64,000 nt of DNA from Microcosmobacter mediterraneus (GTDB lineage Bacteria > Bacteroidota > Bacteroidia > Flavobacteriales > Flavobacteriaceae), in assembly GCF_031846265.1 (NCBI RefSeq), contig NZ_JAVRIA010000005.1, forward strand, positions 62,001-126,000, given 5' to 3'. The position numbers and the translations under genes are program-made. Shown here piece by piece: positions 9,314-17,465 of the stretch. The first letter of the stretch is position 1, and each line of letters opens with the position of its first letter. The notes beneath the pieces are model-generated. The model was not told the origin of the DNA. It ran no database searches and saw only the letters and a list, made by a program, of their open reading frames with translations.

Positions 9314-10324
9314 ATGAAAACATTAAAAATATTAGGCATTGTTCTTCTTTTCGCAGGTGCATTTATTTGGCAATCTTGTGAGGATTTAGAAAAGTTTGAA
9401 CCTCTTGGTGAAAACTCTATAGCAGATGCTACACCACCATCAGCAGATTTTAGTTATTCTAATGGTGTTACAGTAGATGACTTTTTAGTCTTCACTTTTG
9501 CAAATTTATCATCAAGTGCAACCTCTTACGCTTGGGATTTTGGAGATGGTAACACATCTACCGATTTAGATCCAGTAAATGTTTATCCAGATGAAGGTAC
9601 ATATACAGTAACATTAACTGCATCAGATGATCTAGGTGTAGTGAGTACGGCAACTCAAACTATAGAAGTTATAGAACCAGATGAGCCATTAGTACCAGAC
9701 CCATTAATTGTTAATGCTGAATTTGTGAAATTACCAAAATCTTCAGGTTCTGATTGTGCATGTTCAGGTTGGATTAACAGAGGTCTAGGTGAGCAAGGTG
9801 AATCTAGTACAGCTGATGGAGCTGATGTAATAAAGTTTGATAATGCTGAACCAGATCATGCCTATCAGGAATTTGCAGTTGTGCCAAATGGTGAGTACCA
9901 AATAGAAATTTCTGTACGTCATAGTAATTTAGTTGGAGCAGAAATGCTGCCTAGTTCATTAGAAATAAGAGTTCTAGCAGGTAGTGGTTATGTAGATGGA
10001 TATTCACCTACATACTACACAGATACTGCTTTAATGCCTCAAGGTAATTCAGATACAGGATTATGGGGCTACCAATCGGTTGCTCAAATGGAAGACCCAG
10101 ATAATAATCTATCCATTGATGTATTAGATAATCCAGGTGACGATTCTTATATAACGTATACACTCTTTTTCAACGCTGGTGCTAATGATAGTGTAGCATT
10201 ATTTATAAGAGGTATAGGAAATGCAGATCCAGAAGATCCTAACGATTTTGCTATGTATGGTTATGCTAGTGGTGAAGAAGAAATCAGAGCTGCTTACGTG
10301 GTTATAACAGCTATAAATGATTAA
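9314..10324 (+). CDS. PKD-domain surface lipoprotein, probable alginate-binding protein
   Basis: Protein of 336 residues with a lipoprotein signal (ending WQSCED). A PKD domain spans about residues 45-122, with the hallmark YAWDFGDGNTST and the closing GTYTVTLTASDDLGV. The remaining ~200 residues look like a beta-sandwich of the carbohydrate-binding type. No catalytic motif is visible. It is third in the susC-susD transcript, where such genes usually encode extra surface glycan-binding proteins (SusE/F-like in role). Binding to alginate is inferred from the locus. Confidence 0.82.
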   Translation: MKTLKILGIVLLFAGAFIWQSCEDLEKFEPLGENSIADATPPSADFSYSNGVTVDDFLVFTFANLSSSATSYAWDFGDGNTSTDLDPVNVYPDEGTYTVTLTASDDLGVVSTATQTIEVIEPDEPLVPDPLIVNAEFVKLPKSSGSDCACSGWINRGLGEQGESSTADGADVIKFDNAEPDHAYQEFAVVPNGEYQIEISVRHSNLVGAEMLPSSLEIRVLAGSGYVDGYSPTYYTDTALMPQGNSDTGLWGYQSVAQMEDPDNNLSIDVLDNPGDDSYITYTLFFNAGANDSVALFIRGIGNADPEDPNDFAMYGYASGEEEIRAAYVVITAIND

Positions 10325-10341
10325 GAAATAAAAGTTTGTAA

Positions 10342-11253
10342 ATGAATTCTAAAACGCTATTAATTTTAATTCTATCATTTTTTCTAAGTGCTGGTTTTGC
10401 TCAAACAGATAAAACTGTTGAAACTGAATCTAAAACAGAGAAAAGAGATCGAAAAAAGAAGAAAAAGCGTAAGAAAAAATACAAACTACCAGATATAGAT
10501 TTGAGTCACTGGAAGGTAACCCTTCCAGTGACCAATGATAAAGGTAAACCTTATGAGTTAGAACCACCCGAAATATTTGATTTTGCTACAAACGAAGTGG
10601 CCAAACCTTATATGTATATAGATTCTACTAAAGGCGCAATTGTATTTCATGCATTGCCCACGAACTCTAAAACAAAAAACACAAAGTATACCAGGTCAGA
10701 GTTGAGAGAACAAATGGTTCCTGGAGATAATAATGTTAATTGGACGTTCAAGGATGGAGCCTATATGAAAGGTAAACTTGCAATAGATGAAGTCACAAGA
10801 GATGCAGATGGTAAATACCATAGAATAATTATTATGCAAATTCATGGTAGACTAACTAATGAGCAAAGAGATTTAATTGGTGAGGATGATAATAATGCTC
10901 CACCAATCCTTAAAATCTATTGGGATAAAGGAAAAATAAGGGTAAAAACTAAGCTCCTAAAAAATCTGAATGCCAGTGTACCAGAGATTCTACATGAAGA
11001 TGCCTGGGATAATGATGACGGTTTCAATTTTGAAGAAGAAGTTGGTTTTAGGAAATTCACTCTTGAAGTTAAAGTATCTGAAGGAAAAATGGTTGTTGTT
11101 TTAAATGGAAATGAATATAAAGTCTATAAAAATATTCATATGCAGAAATGGGGAATATTTGAAAATTATTTTAAAGCAGGTAACTATTTTCAGACAAGAG
11201 ATGAAGGAGCATATGCTAAGGTTAGATATTATAGTTTAGAAGTAAAACATTAA
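10342..11253 (+). CDS. secreted PL7 alginate lyase
   Basis: Single-domain PL7 alginate lyase of 303 residues. The signal peptide ends at SAGFAQ. A short linker extremely rich in Lys and Arg follows (about residues 34-47). The catalytic domain then carries all three motifs: RSELRE, MQIHG (Gln and His catalytic) and YFKAGNYFQ (Tyr). It is shorter than, and clearly diverged from, either domain of the 2006-4033 protein, which suggests a different cleavage preference or mode. There is no lipobox, so it is periplasmic or released. The basic linker could contact the anionic substrate. It is the last gene of the susC operon and is followed by a strong hairpin. Confidence 0.92.
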   Translation: MNSKTLLILILSFFLSAGFAQTDKTVETESKTEKRDRKKKKKRKKKYKLPDIDLSHWKVTLPVTNDKGKPYELEPPEIFDFATNEVAKPYMYIDSTKGAIVFHALPTNSKTKNTKYTRSELREQMVPGDNNVNWTFKDGAYMKGKLAIDEVTRDADGKYHRIIIMQIHGRLTNEQRDLIGEDDNNAPPILKIYWDKGKIRVKTKLLKNLNASVPEILHEDAWDNDDGFNFEEEVGFRKFTLEVKVSEGKMVVVLNGNEYKVYKNIHMQKWGIFENYFKAGNYFQTRDEGAYAKVRYYSLEVKH

Positions 11254-11274
11254 AATTTAATTGTTTGAGTTTGG

Positions 11275-11313
11275 AATAAGGTGAATTTTGAATTTTTTAA
11301 AATTCATCTTATT
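11275..11313 (+). terminator. terminator ending the susC operon
   Basis: A 15-bp hairpin with arms 11275-11289 and 11299-11313, perfect except for one G-U pair, and a 9-nt loop. It lies 22 bp after the PL7 stop codon and before the promoter of the GntR gene. Confidence 0.75.
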
Positions 11314-11366
11314 CATTTAAACTTTTCTTCAATGTTAATATCTATAAGTTTATGATTGTTTAATTT

Positions 11367-11374
11367 TACATTTG
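11367..11374 (+). promoter_or_regulatory. -7 box for the gntR-kdg operon
   Basis: TACATTTG matches the Bacteroidetes -7 consensus TAnnTTTG exactly. No good -33 TTTG lies 19 bases upstream. It would start transcription near 11381, about 18 bases before the ATG at 11399, which excludes the TTG at 11372 as a start codon. Confidence 0.5.
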
Positions 11375-11398
11375 ACCACCAACTATAAGCATTTAAAT

Positions 11399-12100
11399 AT
11401 GAAATTAGAAATACTAACAAAATCAGAAAGCGTTAAGATTCAAGACTCAATTATTTCAAAAATTGGTGAGTTAATTAATTTCAAAAATTTAGAACCAGGT
11501 GATAAACTACCTTCAGAAAGAATGTTGTCAGAGAAGTTTGGTGTCTCTAGAAGTAATGTCAGAGAAGCAATTCAAAAATTAGAGTTTTACGGGATATTAA
11601 AATCTATACCACAAAGCGGAACTTTTGTAGCTAATATTGGAGTTGTTGCGATGAATGGAATGATTGAAGATATCATTCGTTTAGATGAACCAGATTTTAA
11701 ATCTTTGGTTGAAACTCGTATTCTTTTAGAATTAAAAACAGTAAGATTAGCAGCCTTAAGAAGAACAGAAGATGATCTTAAAAAATTAAAAGAAGCTTTA
11801 GATTCTTATAAGCAAAAAGTTATTAATGGAGAAGATGCCGTCCAAGAAGATTTATTATTCCATTTGGCCATTGCTAAAGCAAGTGGAAATAGTACAATGA
11901 ATACTTTTATGCTAGTTATTACTCCTGAAATTATAACCAATTTTGAAAAATATCATGTTTGTGATAATGATTTGTCTTTAAAAGGCATAGATGAACATGA
12001 AGCAATATATAATGCCATAAAGAAACAAGATCCAAAACTAGCCAAGCAAAAAATGAAAGATCATTTTAGTGTTTTGTATCAATATTGTTACAATATTTAA
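11399..12100 (+). CDS. GntR/FadR-family regulator (FCD domain) of the alginate locus
   Basis: Transcription factor of 233 residues. The N-terminal winged helix-turn-helix shows the GntR signature: LEPGDKLPSERMLSEKFGVSRSNVREAIQKLE, then GILKSIPQSGTFVA. The C-terminal FCD ligand domain follows, with a DLLFHLAIAKASGN metal-site motif and late His residues (EHEAI, KDHFSVL). I use the ATG at 11399; a TTG 27 bp earlier falls inside the probable -7 box. It heads the operon of transporter and catabolic genes. Family relatives regulate uronate use by binding TGGT/ACCA palindromes, which occur before susC in this locus. The ligand is probably DEH, KDG or KDPG, by inference. Confidence 0.9.
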   Translation: MKLEILTKSESVKIQDSIISKIGELINFKNLEPGDKLPSERMLSEKFGVSRSNVREAIQKLEFYGILKSIPQSGTFVANIGVVAMNGMIEDIIRLDEPDFKSLVETRILLELKTVRLAALRRTEDDLKKLKEALDSYKQKVINGEDAVQEDLLFHLAIAKASGNSTMNTFMLVITPEIITNFEKYHVCDNDLSLKGIDEHEAIYNAIKKQDPKLAKQKMKDHFSVLYQYCYNI

Positions 12101-12112
12101 AAGCTAACACAA

Positions 12113-13396
12113 ATGAAATTAAAAGGATTAAAATGGTGGATCATTGGATTAATATTTGTTGCAACTGTAATAAATTATATAGATAGGACTGCGTTTGCGT
12201 TGCTTTGGCCAGAAATGGGTAAAGATCTAGGTATGGATAAATCAGATTACGCATTAATGCTTAATGTGTTTATGTTTACTTATGCAGCAAGTAAATTTTT
12301 ATCAGGAAGGCTGTATGATAAAATTGGAACCAGAATCGGTTTCGTATTCTCAATAATAGTTTGGTCATTAGCTGCTGCTTTTCATGCTGTGGCAAAAGGT
12401 GTTGTATCACTGTCAATTGTTAGAGGTTTTCTAGGACTTGGTGAAGCAGGTTTATGGCCTGGTGCAGTTAAAAATAATGGTGAATGGTTTCCTGTAAAAC
12501 AGAGAGCTTTAGCCCAAGGTATATTTAATTCTGGAGCATCTATCGGTAATGTTATAGCACCAATTATCATTGTTTATTTATATGCAAAATTTGGGTGGAA
12601 ATCAACATACTTAATATTAGGAGGTATAGGATTTATTTGGGTATTACCATGGTTAATTATCAATAAGAATACTAAACCTGAAGACCATCCTTGGATTACT
12701 GAAGACGAAAAAAACAAATTGCTTAGTGATCGTGCTGAGAACAATGTAACCGTAAATGAAGATGCAAAAAGCTTAAGTGTTTTAAAAATATTAAGTTTTA
12801 AAGAACCTTGGGGGATTTTACTATGTAGGTTTTTTATTGAACCTATTTGGTGGTTTTTTGCTGGTTGGATGCCAATTTATTTAAACTCAAAGTTTGGATT
12901 AAGTATAGAAGAAATAGGAAATACAATGTGGATATCGTATCTCATGGCTGCGGCTGGAGGTATATTAGGAGGTATGTTTACAGAATACCTAATAAAAAGA
13001 ACGTCTACTGATTTTGGTAGAAAAGCTAGTATAGTCTTAGGAAGTCTTCTAATAATAATAGGGTTTGTGTCAATTATTCTATTTGTAAATGACTCTAATT
13101 ACATGACATTTATATATCTAGCTGGTTTAGCACTTTTTGGTTTTCAATTTGCTATCGGAAATATACAAACATTGTCTAGTGATTTATTTAGAGGTCCATC
13201 CGTAGGTACTTTAGCAGGTTTAGCAGGTACAGTAGCTGCATTTTCGGTTATGATTATGAATTCATTTATAGGCAGAATTACAGAAGGAGGATCATATACA
13301 CCTGCTCTAATAACTATCACAGCTTCAGTCGTTTTAGCTGTTTTAGCAGTACTATTATTGATTAAAAAAGTAAAATTAGTTATTAATGAAGATTAA
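12113..13396 (+). CDS. MFS transporter, hexuronate (ExuT/GudP) type, probable DEH importer
   Basis: Inner-membrane protein of 427 residues with about 12 membrane helices, of the anion:cation symporter branch of the major facilitator superfamily. Visible signatures are NYIDRTAFALLWPEM near the first helix, GRLYDKIGTRIGF in the loop between helices 2 and 3, and RGFLGLGEAGLWPGAVK. These are typical of hexuronate and glucarate transporters. It starts 12 bp after the GntR gene and 33 bp before the DEH reductase gene. Its likely cargo is DEH or a similar monouronate from the periplasm. Confidence 0.87.
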   Translation: MKLKGLKWWIIGLIFVATVINYIDRTAFALLWPEMGKDLGMDKSDYALMLNVFMFTYAASKFLSGRLYDKIGTRIGFVFSIIVWSLAAAFHAVAKGVVSLSIVRGFLGLGEAGLWPGAVKNNGEWFPVKQRALAQGIFNSGASIGNVIAPIIIVYLYAKFGWKSTYLILGGIGFIWVLPWLIINKNTKPEDHPWITEDEKNKLLSDRAENNVTVNEDAKSLSVLKILSFKEPWGILLCRFFIEPIWWFFAGWMPIYLNSKFGLSIEEIGNTMWISYLMAAAGGILGGMFTEYLIKRTSTDFGRKASIVLGSLLIIIGFVSIILFVNDSNYMTFIYLAGLALFGFQFAIGNIQTLSSDLFRGPSVGTLAGLAGTVAAFSVMIMNSFIGRITEGGSYTPALITITASVVLAVLAVLLLIKKVKLVINED

Positions 13397-13429
13397 TAGA
13401 AATATAATTATTAAAATATAAAATTTAAC

Positions 13430-14194
13430 ATGAGTAACAATAAAGGAAAAGTAGCCATCGTAACAGGCGCTACAGGAGGTATTGGTTTTGAAGTCGCAAA
13501 AAGACTTGGACAAGATGGATACACAGTTGTTTTAAATGGTATCAATAACGAAGAAGGAGCAAAAAGAGTCGAAGAGCTTACTACCCAAGGTCTGGATGTA
13601 GAATATCGGGGATTTGATGTTACCAGTGAAGAAGCAGTTACTTCCAATATTACCGAAGTTGGAAAAAAGTATGGTAAAATTGATGTGCTTGTAAATAATG
13701 CAGGTGGATTAGGAGGAAGGTCTCGATTTGAAGGAATGACTACTGAATTTTATCGCTCCGTTATGGCGCTTAATTTGGACTCGGTATTTTTTGCTTCTAG
13801 AGCAGCAATTCCTTTTCTGAAAAAGGGAGAGCATCCATCAATTATTAATTATACTTCAAACGCAGGATGGACTGCTGGAGGACCAGGTGCGGGAATATAT
13901 GGAACTTCAAAAGCAGGAGTACATGCCATTACTAGAGCTTTGGCTAAAGATTTAGCAGAATATGGTATACGAGCAAATGCAGTTTCTCCCGGAACTATTG
14001 ATACACCTTTTCATGCTCAAATTAAATCTACAAAACCAGAAGTTTTTGCATCTTGGGCCAATAATATCATGCTAGGTAGACTAGGTCAGCCTGAAGATGT
14101 TGCTGGTGTAGTTTCGTTTTTAGCTAGTAAAGATGCATCGTTTATAACTGCCGAAACCATTCAGATTGGTGGAGGTCAAGCGTTAGGTATTTAA
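13430..14194 (+). CDS. SDR oxidoreductase, probable DEH reductase
   Basis: Classical short-chain dehydrogenase of 254 residues. It has the cofactor motif TGATGGIG (12-19), the structural NNAGG (89-93), and the catalytic Ser143, Tyr157 and Lys161 (YGTSK). In alginate operons this enzyme reduces 4-deoxy-L-erythro-5-hexoseulose uronate (DEH) to 2-keto-3-deoxygluconate with NAD(P)H. It sits directly before KDG kinase, which supports that role. A general sugar-alcohol dehydrogenase is the alternative on sequence alone. Confidence 0.87.
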   Translation: MSNNKGKVAIVTGATGGIGFEVAKRLGQDGYTVVLNGINNEEGAKRVEELTTQGLDVEYRGFDVTSEEAVTSNITEVGKKYGKIDVLVNNAGGLGGRSRFEGMTTEFYRSVMALNLDSVFFASRAAIPFLKKGEHPSIINYTSNAGWTAGGPGAGIYGTSKAGVHAITRALAKDLAEYGIRANAVSPGTIDTPFHAQIKSTKPEVFASWANNIMLGRLGQPEDVAGVVSFLASKDASFITAETIQIGGGQALGI

Positions 14195-14215
14195 TTTCAA
14201 GAAAAAGATAGTATT

Positions 14216-15262
14216 ATGAATAAAGTAGTCACTTTTGGAGAAATTATGTTACGACTTGCTCCTCAAGGTTATTTAAGGTTTTCACAAGCGTCAAGTTTCG
14301 ATGTTGTTTATGGAGGAGGAGAATCTAATGTTGCAGTTTCACTCGCTAACTATGGAGTGCCTGTAGATTTTGTTACACGCTTGCCTAAAAATGATATTGG
14401 AGCATGTGCCATGATGGAAATGCGCAAAAGAGGTGTTGGTGTTGATAAAATAATCTATGGAGGCGATCGATTAGGAATCTATTTCTTAGAAACTGGAGCA
14501 GTAAGTAGAGGAAGTAAGGTTGTCTATGATCGAGCACATTCAGCTATTTCCGAAATTAAACCTGGAATGGTAGATTGGACATCTGTCTTTAAAGATGTAG
14601 CATGGTTTCATTGGACTGGTATTACTCCAGCAATTTCTCAAGGTGCAGCAGATGCATGCTTAGAAGCCCTAAAAGTAGCAAGTGATTTAGGAGTTACTAT
14701 ATCAACTGATTTGAACTATAGAGCCAAACTCTGGACCTATTGTGATGAATCTCACCGCGAGAAAATTATGACAGAATTAACTTCATATTGTGATATTGTT
14801 TTAGGAAATGAAGAAGATGCCGAAAAACATTTTGGGATTCACCCAGATGGTTTGGATGTACACAAACATGGTCACGATGTAAAAGCTGAAGCATTTCTCT
14901 CTGTATGTAAACAGATGATGAAAAAGTTTCCAAAAGCTAAAAAAGTTATTACTACATTAAGAGGTTCAATATCTGCATCTCATAATACTTGGGCTGGTGT
15001 ACTTTATGATGGTAAACAAATGTATGAAACAAGGCAGTATCAAATTACAGATATAGTAGATCGTGTTGGAGGTGGAGATTCATTTATGGGAGGCCTTATT
15101 TATGGATTATTAAAATATCCTGATGATGATCAAAATGCCCTAGACTTTGCAGTTGCTGCTTCATGTTTAAAGCATACAATAAAAGGAGATGCAAACTTAG
15201 TTACTGTAGCTGAAGTTGAGAAATTAATGGGAGGCGATGCTTCAGGACGAGTTGCTAGATAG
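14216..15262 (+). CDS. kdgK: 2-keto-3-deoxygluconate (KDG) kinase
   Basis: PfkB-family sugar kinase of 348 residues. The N-terminal GGGESNVAVSLANYG motif and the C-terminal anion-hole/catalytic motif DRVGGGDSFMGG (base D288) are present. A YRAKLW motif at about 168-173 is typical of KDG kinases. It phosphorylates KDG to KDPG with ATP in the cytoplasm. It lies 21 bp after the reductase and 3 bp before the aldolase, so the three are surely co-translated. At 348 residues it is slightly longer than many bacterial KdgK, with the extra length around 205-225. Confidence 0.9.
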   Translation: MNKVVTFGEIMLRLAPQGYLRFSQASSFDVVYGGGESNVAVSLANYGVPVDFVTRLPKNDIGACAMMEMRKRGVGVDKIIYGGDRLGIYFLETGAVSRGSKVVYDRAHSAISEIKPGMVDWTSVFKDVAWFHWTGITPAISQGAADACLEALKVASDLGVTISTDLNYRAKLWTYCDESHREKIMTELTSYCDIVLGNEEDAEKHFGIHPDGLDVHKHGHDVKAEAFLSVCKQMMKKFPKAKKVITTLRGSISASHNTWAGVLYDGKQMYETRQYQITDIVDRVGGGDSFMGGLIYGLLKYPDDDQNALDFAVAASCLKHTIKGDANLVTVAEVEKLMGGDASGRVAR

Positions 15263-15265
15263 GAT

Positions 15266-15931
15266 ATGGCAAATTTTTCAAGGATAGAAGTCGTAAATGT
15301 TATGAAACAAACAGGATTAGTTCCCTTGTTTTATAACTCTGATATTGAAATAAGTAAAAAAGTAATTGAAGCTACTTATAAAGGTGGAGCTCGATTACTT
15401 GAGTTTACTGCTAGAGGAGATTTTGCTCATGAAGTTTTTGGCGAATTAAATAAATACGTTCTAAAAGCGTTGCCAAATATGATTATGGGAGTTGGTTCTG
15501 TAACAGATGCCGCTTCTGCATCTCGTTTTATGGCTTTAGGCGCAAACTTCATAGTTACACCTGTATTAAGAGAAGATATTGCTTTAGTCTGTAACAGACG
15601 AAAGGTTTTGTGGTCTCCTGGATGTGGTTCTTTAACCGAAATTTGCCGTGCAGAAGAGTTAGGCTGTGACGTTGTTAAATTATTTCCTGGAGGAATATAT
15701 GGACCAGACTTTGTTAAAGCAATTCGTGGACCACAGCCATGGACCAATATAATGCCAACTGGAGGAGTATCACCTACAAAAGAAAATTTAGAAGGATGGT
15801 TCAAGGCAGGAGTCACATGTGTAGGTATGGGATCTAAGCTTATTGCAAAAAATGCTGAAGGCAATTATGATTTAAAGAAAATAGAAACTGATACTAGAAC
15901 AGCACTCAATATTATTGAGTCTTTAAAATAA
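15266..15931 (+). CDS. eda: KDPG/KHG aldolase
   Basis: Class I aldolase of 221 residues that splits KDPG into pyruvate and glyceraldehyde-3-phosphate. Schiff-base Lys138 lies in the CDVVKLFPGG motif. The catalytic Glu46 is in the LLEFTARG strand, and the phosphate site is formed by PTGGVSP near residue 170. It follows kdgK by 3 bp and is the last enzyme of the alginate route in this locus. A clear hairpin terminator follows. Confidence 0.92.
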   Translation: MANFSRIEVVNVMKQTGLVPLFYNSDIEISKKVIEATYKGGARLLEFTARGDFAHEVFGELNKYVLKALPNMIMGVGSVTDAASASRFMALGANFIVTPVLREDIALVCNRRKVLWSPGCGSLTEICRAEELGCDVVKLFPGGIYGPDFVKAIRGPQPWTNIMPTGGVSPTKENLEGWFKAGVTCVGMGSKLIAKNAEGNYDLKKIETDTRTALNIIESLK

Positions 15932-15953
15932 TTTTTATTATTTATTAATATTT

Positions 15954-15985
15954 AAAGCCTTTCTGATTTTTTATTGGAAAGGCTT
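15954..15985 (+). terminator. terminator after eda
   Basis: Perfect 9-bp arms AAGCCTTTC (15955-15963) and GAAAGGCTT (15977-15985) enclose a 13-nt loop containing six T. It lies 23 bp after the eda stop codon and just before the EamA gene, and closes the catabolic operon. Confidence 0.7.
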
Positions 15986-15999
15986 CATAATTATGTTTT

Positions 16000-16830
16000 A
16001 TGAGGAAGGCTATTCAATACATGATAATTAGTGCATTAGCATTTACGTTATTAAATGTTTTTGTAAAGTCATTAAATAATTTTAGTGTATATCAAATTGT
16101 TTTCTTTCGCTCAATTGGAACATTATTTTTTACCTTACCATTCTTAATAAAAAATAAGATATCCATATTAGGTCATCAAAAGACTTTATTGGTTGCAAGG
16201 AGTTTAGCAGGTCTTATTTCTATGACTTTATTCTTTTTATCATTAAAGTATATAGCAATGGGTACAGCAGTTTCAATTCGATATATTGCACCAATATTTG
16301 CTGCCTTATTTGCTGTAATCATCTTAAAAGAAAGAATAAAACCTATTCAATGGCTATTATTTATAATAGCATTTTTTGGCGTAGTAATTTTAAAAGGGTT
16401 TAATTCAGATATTCAAATTCAAGGTATTGTATTTGCTATTGTGTCTGCAATATTTGCTGGATTAGTCTATATTATTATCAGAAAAATTGGTAATAAGGAT
16501 CATCCTGTAGTAGTTGTAAACTATTTTATGGTTATTTCTGCAATACTAGGAGGTTTGATATCCATAAAAGGATGGGTTAATCCAAAAGGACAAGAATGGT
16601 TAATTTTTCTTAGTCTAGGAATCTTTGGATATTTTGCTCAATTATATATGACTAAAGCGATGCAACAAGGTGAAACCAATCAGATAGCGCCATTGAAATA
16701 TTTAGAAGTCGTTTTTACTGTAATTTTAGGATTAGTATGGTTTAATGAAATCTATAATATTATGAGTTTGGTTGGTATACTAATTATTATTACTGCCTTA
16801 AGCCTTAATTTGATAGTCCATAAAAAATAG
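16000..16830 (+). CDS. EamA/DMT-family transporter
   Basis: Integral membrane protein of 276 residues with about 10 helices and two EamA repeats (about 5-135 and 148-270). Signatures such as SIRYIAPIFAALFAVIILKERIKPIQW at the end of the first repeat mark the drug/metabolite transporter superfamily (RhaT/YdcZ-like). The substrate cannot be told from the sequence. It begins 14 bp beyond the eda terminator hairpin on the same strand, so it may be transcribed by read-through, but it need not belong to the alginate pathway. Confidence 0.83.
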   Translation: MRKAIQYMIISALAFTLLNVFVKSLNNFSVYQIVFFRSIGTLFFTLPFLIKNKISILGHQKTLLVARSLAGLISMTLFFLSLKYIAMGTAVSIRYIAPIFAALFAVIILKERIKPIQWLLFIIAFFGVVILKGFNSDIQIQGIVFAIVSAIFAGLVYIIIRKIGNKDHPVVVVNYFMVISAILGGLISIKGWVNPKGQEWLIFLSLGIFGYFAQLYMTKAMQQGETNQIAPLKYLEVVFTVILGLVWFNEIYNIMSLVGILIIITALSLNLIVHKK

Positions 16831-17190
16831 AAATTAGGTTTTAATTTAATATAGTAAATAACCACAATGATTTATTTTAGTTTTCAACATGTTATGAACA
16901 CATTAAAAGCTATTTATCGATAAAAAATAGCATTTAAACGATGATATTTTTGCATAAGACTAATTTTACTGTATATTTGATGCTCTTGCTTAAGTCCCTA
17001 AATCAACTTTTCAAGATATTTTAATCCATTAAACTAATTTTGACTAATAAGTCAAAGGGTTTCCCTCATATTTAGTACACAAGTTTAGGTTTAACCTAAA
17101 ACATTAATTATCCATTCCCTTCCCTCAAGAATGCATAAGGCATTCGCAGTATTTAATGTTGAATATTAGAACCCTAAATTATTATACTTT
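16831..17190. other. 360-bp intergenic region with a promoter and long leader
   Basis: No protein gene is evident. A 7-bp hairpin (16909-16915 with 16925-16931) follows the EamA gene without a T tract. A consensus Bacteroidetes promoter lies at 16949-16979, and a 17-bp palindrome at 17084-17100 (TTTAGGT-TTA-ACCTAAA). A transcript from this promoter would have a leader of about 205 nt before the small exported peptide at 17191. Confidence 0.55.
16949..16979 (+). promoter_or_regulatory. consensus Bacteroidetes promoter
   Basis: TTTG (16949-16952), exactly 19 bases, then TATATTTG (16972-16979). This matches the TTTG-N19-TAnnTTTG promoter used by the primary sigma factor of Bacteroidetes. It should drive the small peptide gene at 17191 and perhaps the downstream kinase. 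Confidence 0.65.
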
Positions 17191-17364
17191 ATGAAAACCT
17201 TAAAAATTACTCTACTTATGTTAGCCGTTGTAGTATTAACTATATCTGGAAGTAGTAGCGATGTTGTTGCTAATGAAGAAGTAAAAACATTTAAAAGTGA
17301 TAACTCTAATTACGACCTACTTGTAGTAAATAAAAAGAAAAAAGGGGTAACACAACAAGGTTAA
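17191..17364 (+). CDS. small exported peptide of 57 residues
   Basis: A short reading frame beginning MKTLKITLLMLAVVVL, with the N-terminal Lys, hydrophobic core and small-residue SGSSS region of a Sec signal. About 35 mostly polar residues remain, including a KKKKG stretch, and it ends VTQQG. It is preceded by a consensus promoter with a long leader and followed by a terminator-like hairpin, so it is probably a real, separately expressed gene. It lies about 100 bp before a histidine kinase with a periplasmic-type TPR sensor, which makes a signalling or envelope role conceivable. I do not recognise a named family, and function is unknown. Confidence 0.6.
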   Translation: MKTLKITLLMLAVVVLTISGSSSDVVANEEVKTFKSDNSNYDLLVVNKKKKGVTQQG

Positions 17365-17387
17365 ACCTTTAAAAAATATAATTAGTT

Positions 17388-17411
17388 AAGCTCTCATTTT
17401 CATGAGGGCTT
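17388..17411 (+). terminator. hairpin after the small peptide gene
   Basis: AAGCTCTCAT (17388-17397) pairs with ATGAGGGCTT (17402-17411) across a 4-nt loop, with one G-U pair. It lies 24 bp after the stop codon. The following T tract is short, so some read-through into the kinase gene is possible. Confidence 0.55.
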
Positions 17412-17465
17412 TACATGTTTATAATAAATTTATTCTAAATTTGAAGAAACATATTTTTTCAAATT

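Noticed and set aside
11372..11398. TTG start 27 bp upstream for the GntR regulator
   Set aside because: It overlaps the probable -7 box TACATTTG (11367-11374), and the ATG at 11399 gives a normal family N-terminus.
15427..15864. Antisense open frame of about 145 codons opposite eda
   Set aside because: It lies wholly inside a clear aldolase gene and shows no family motif; it is a shadow of codon bias.
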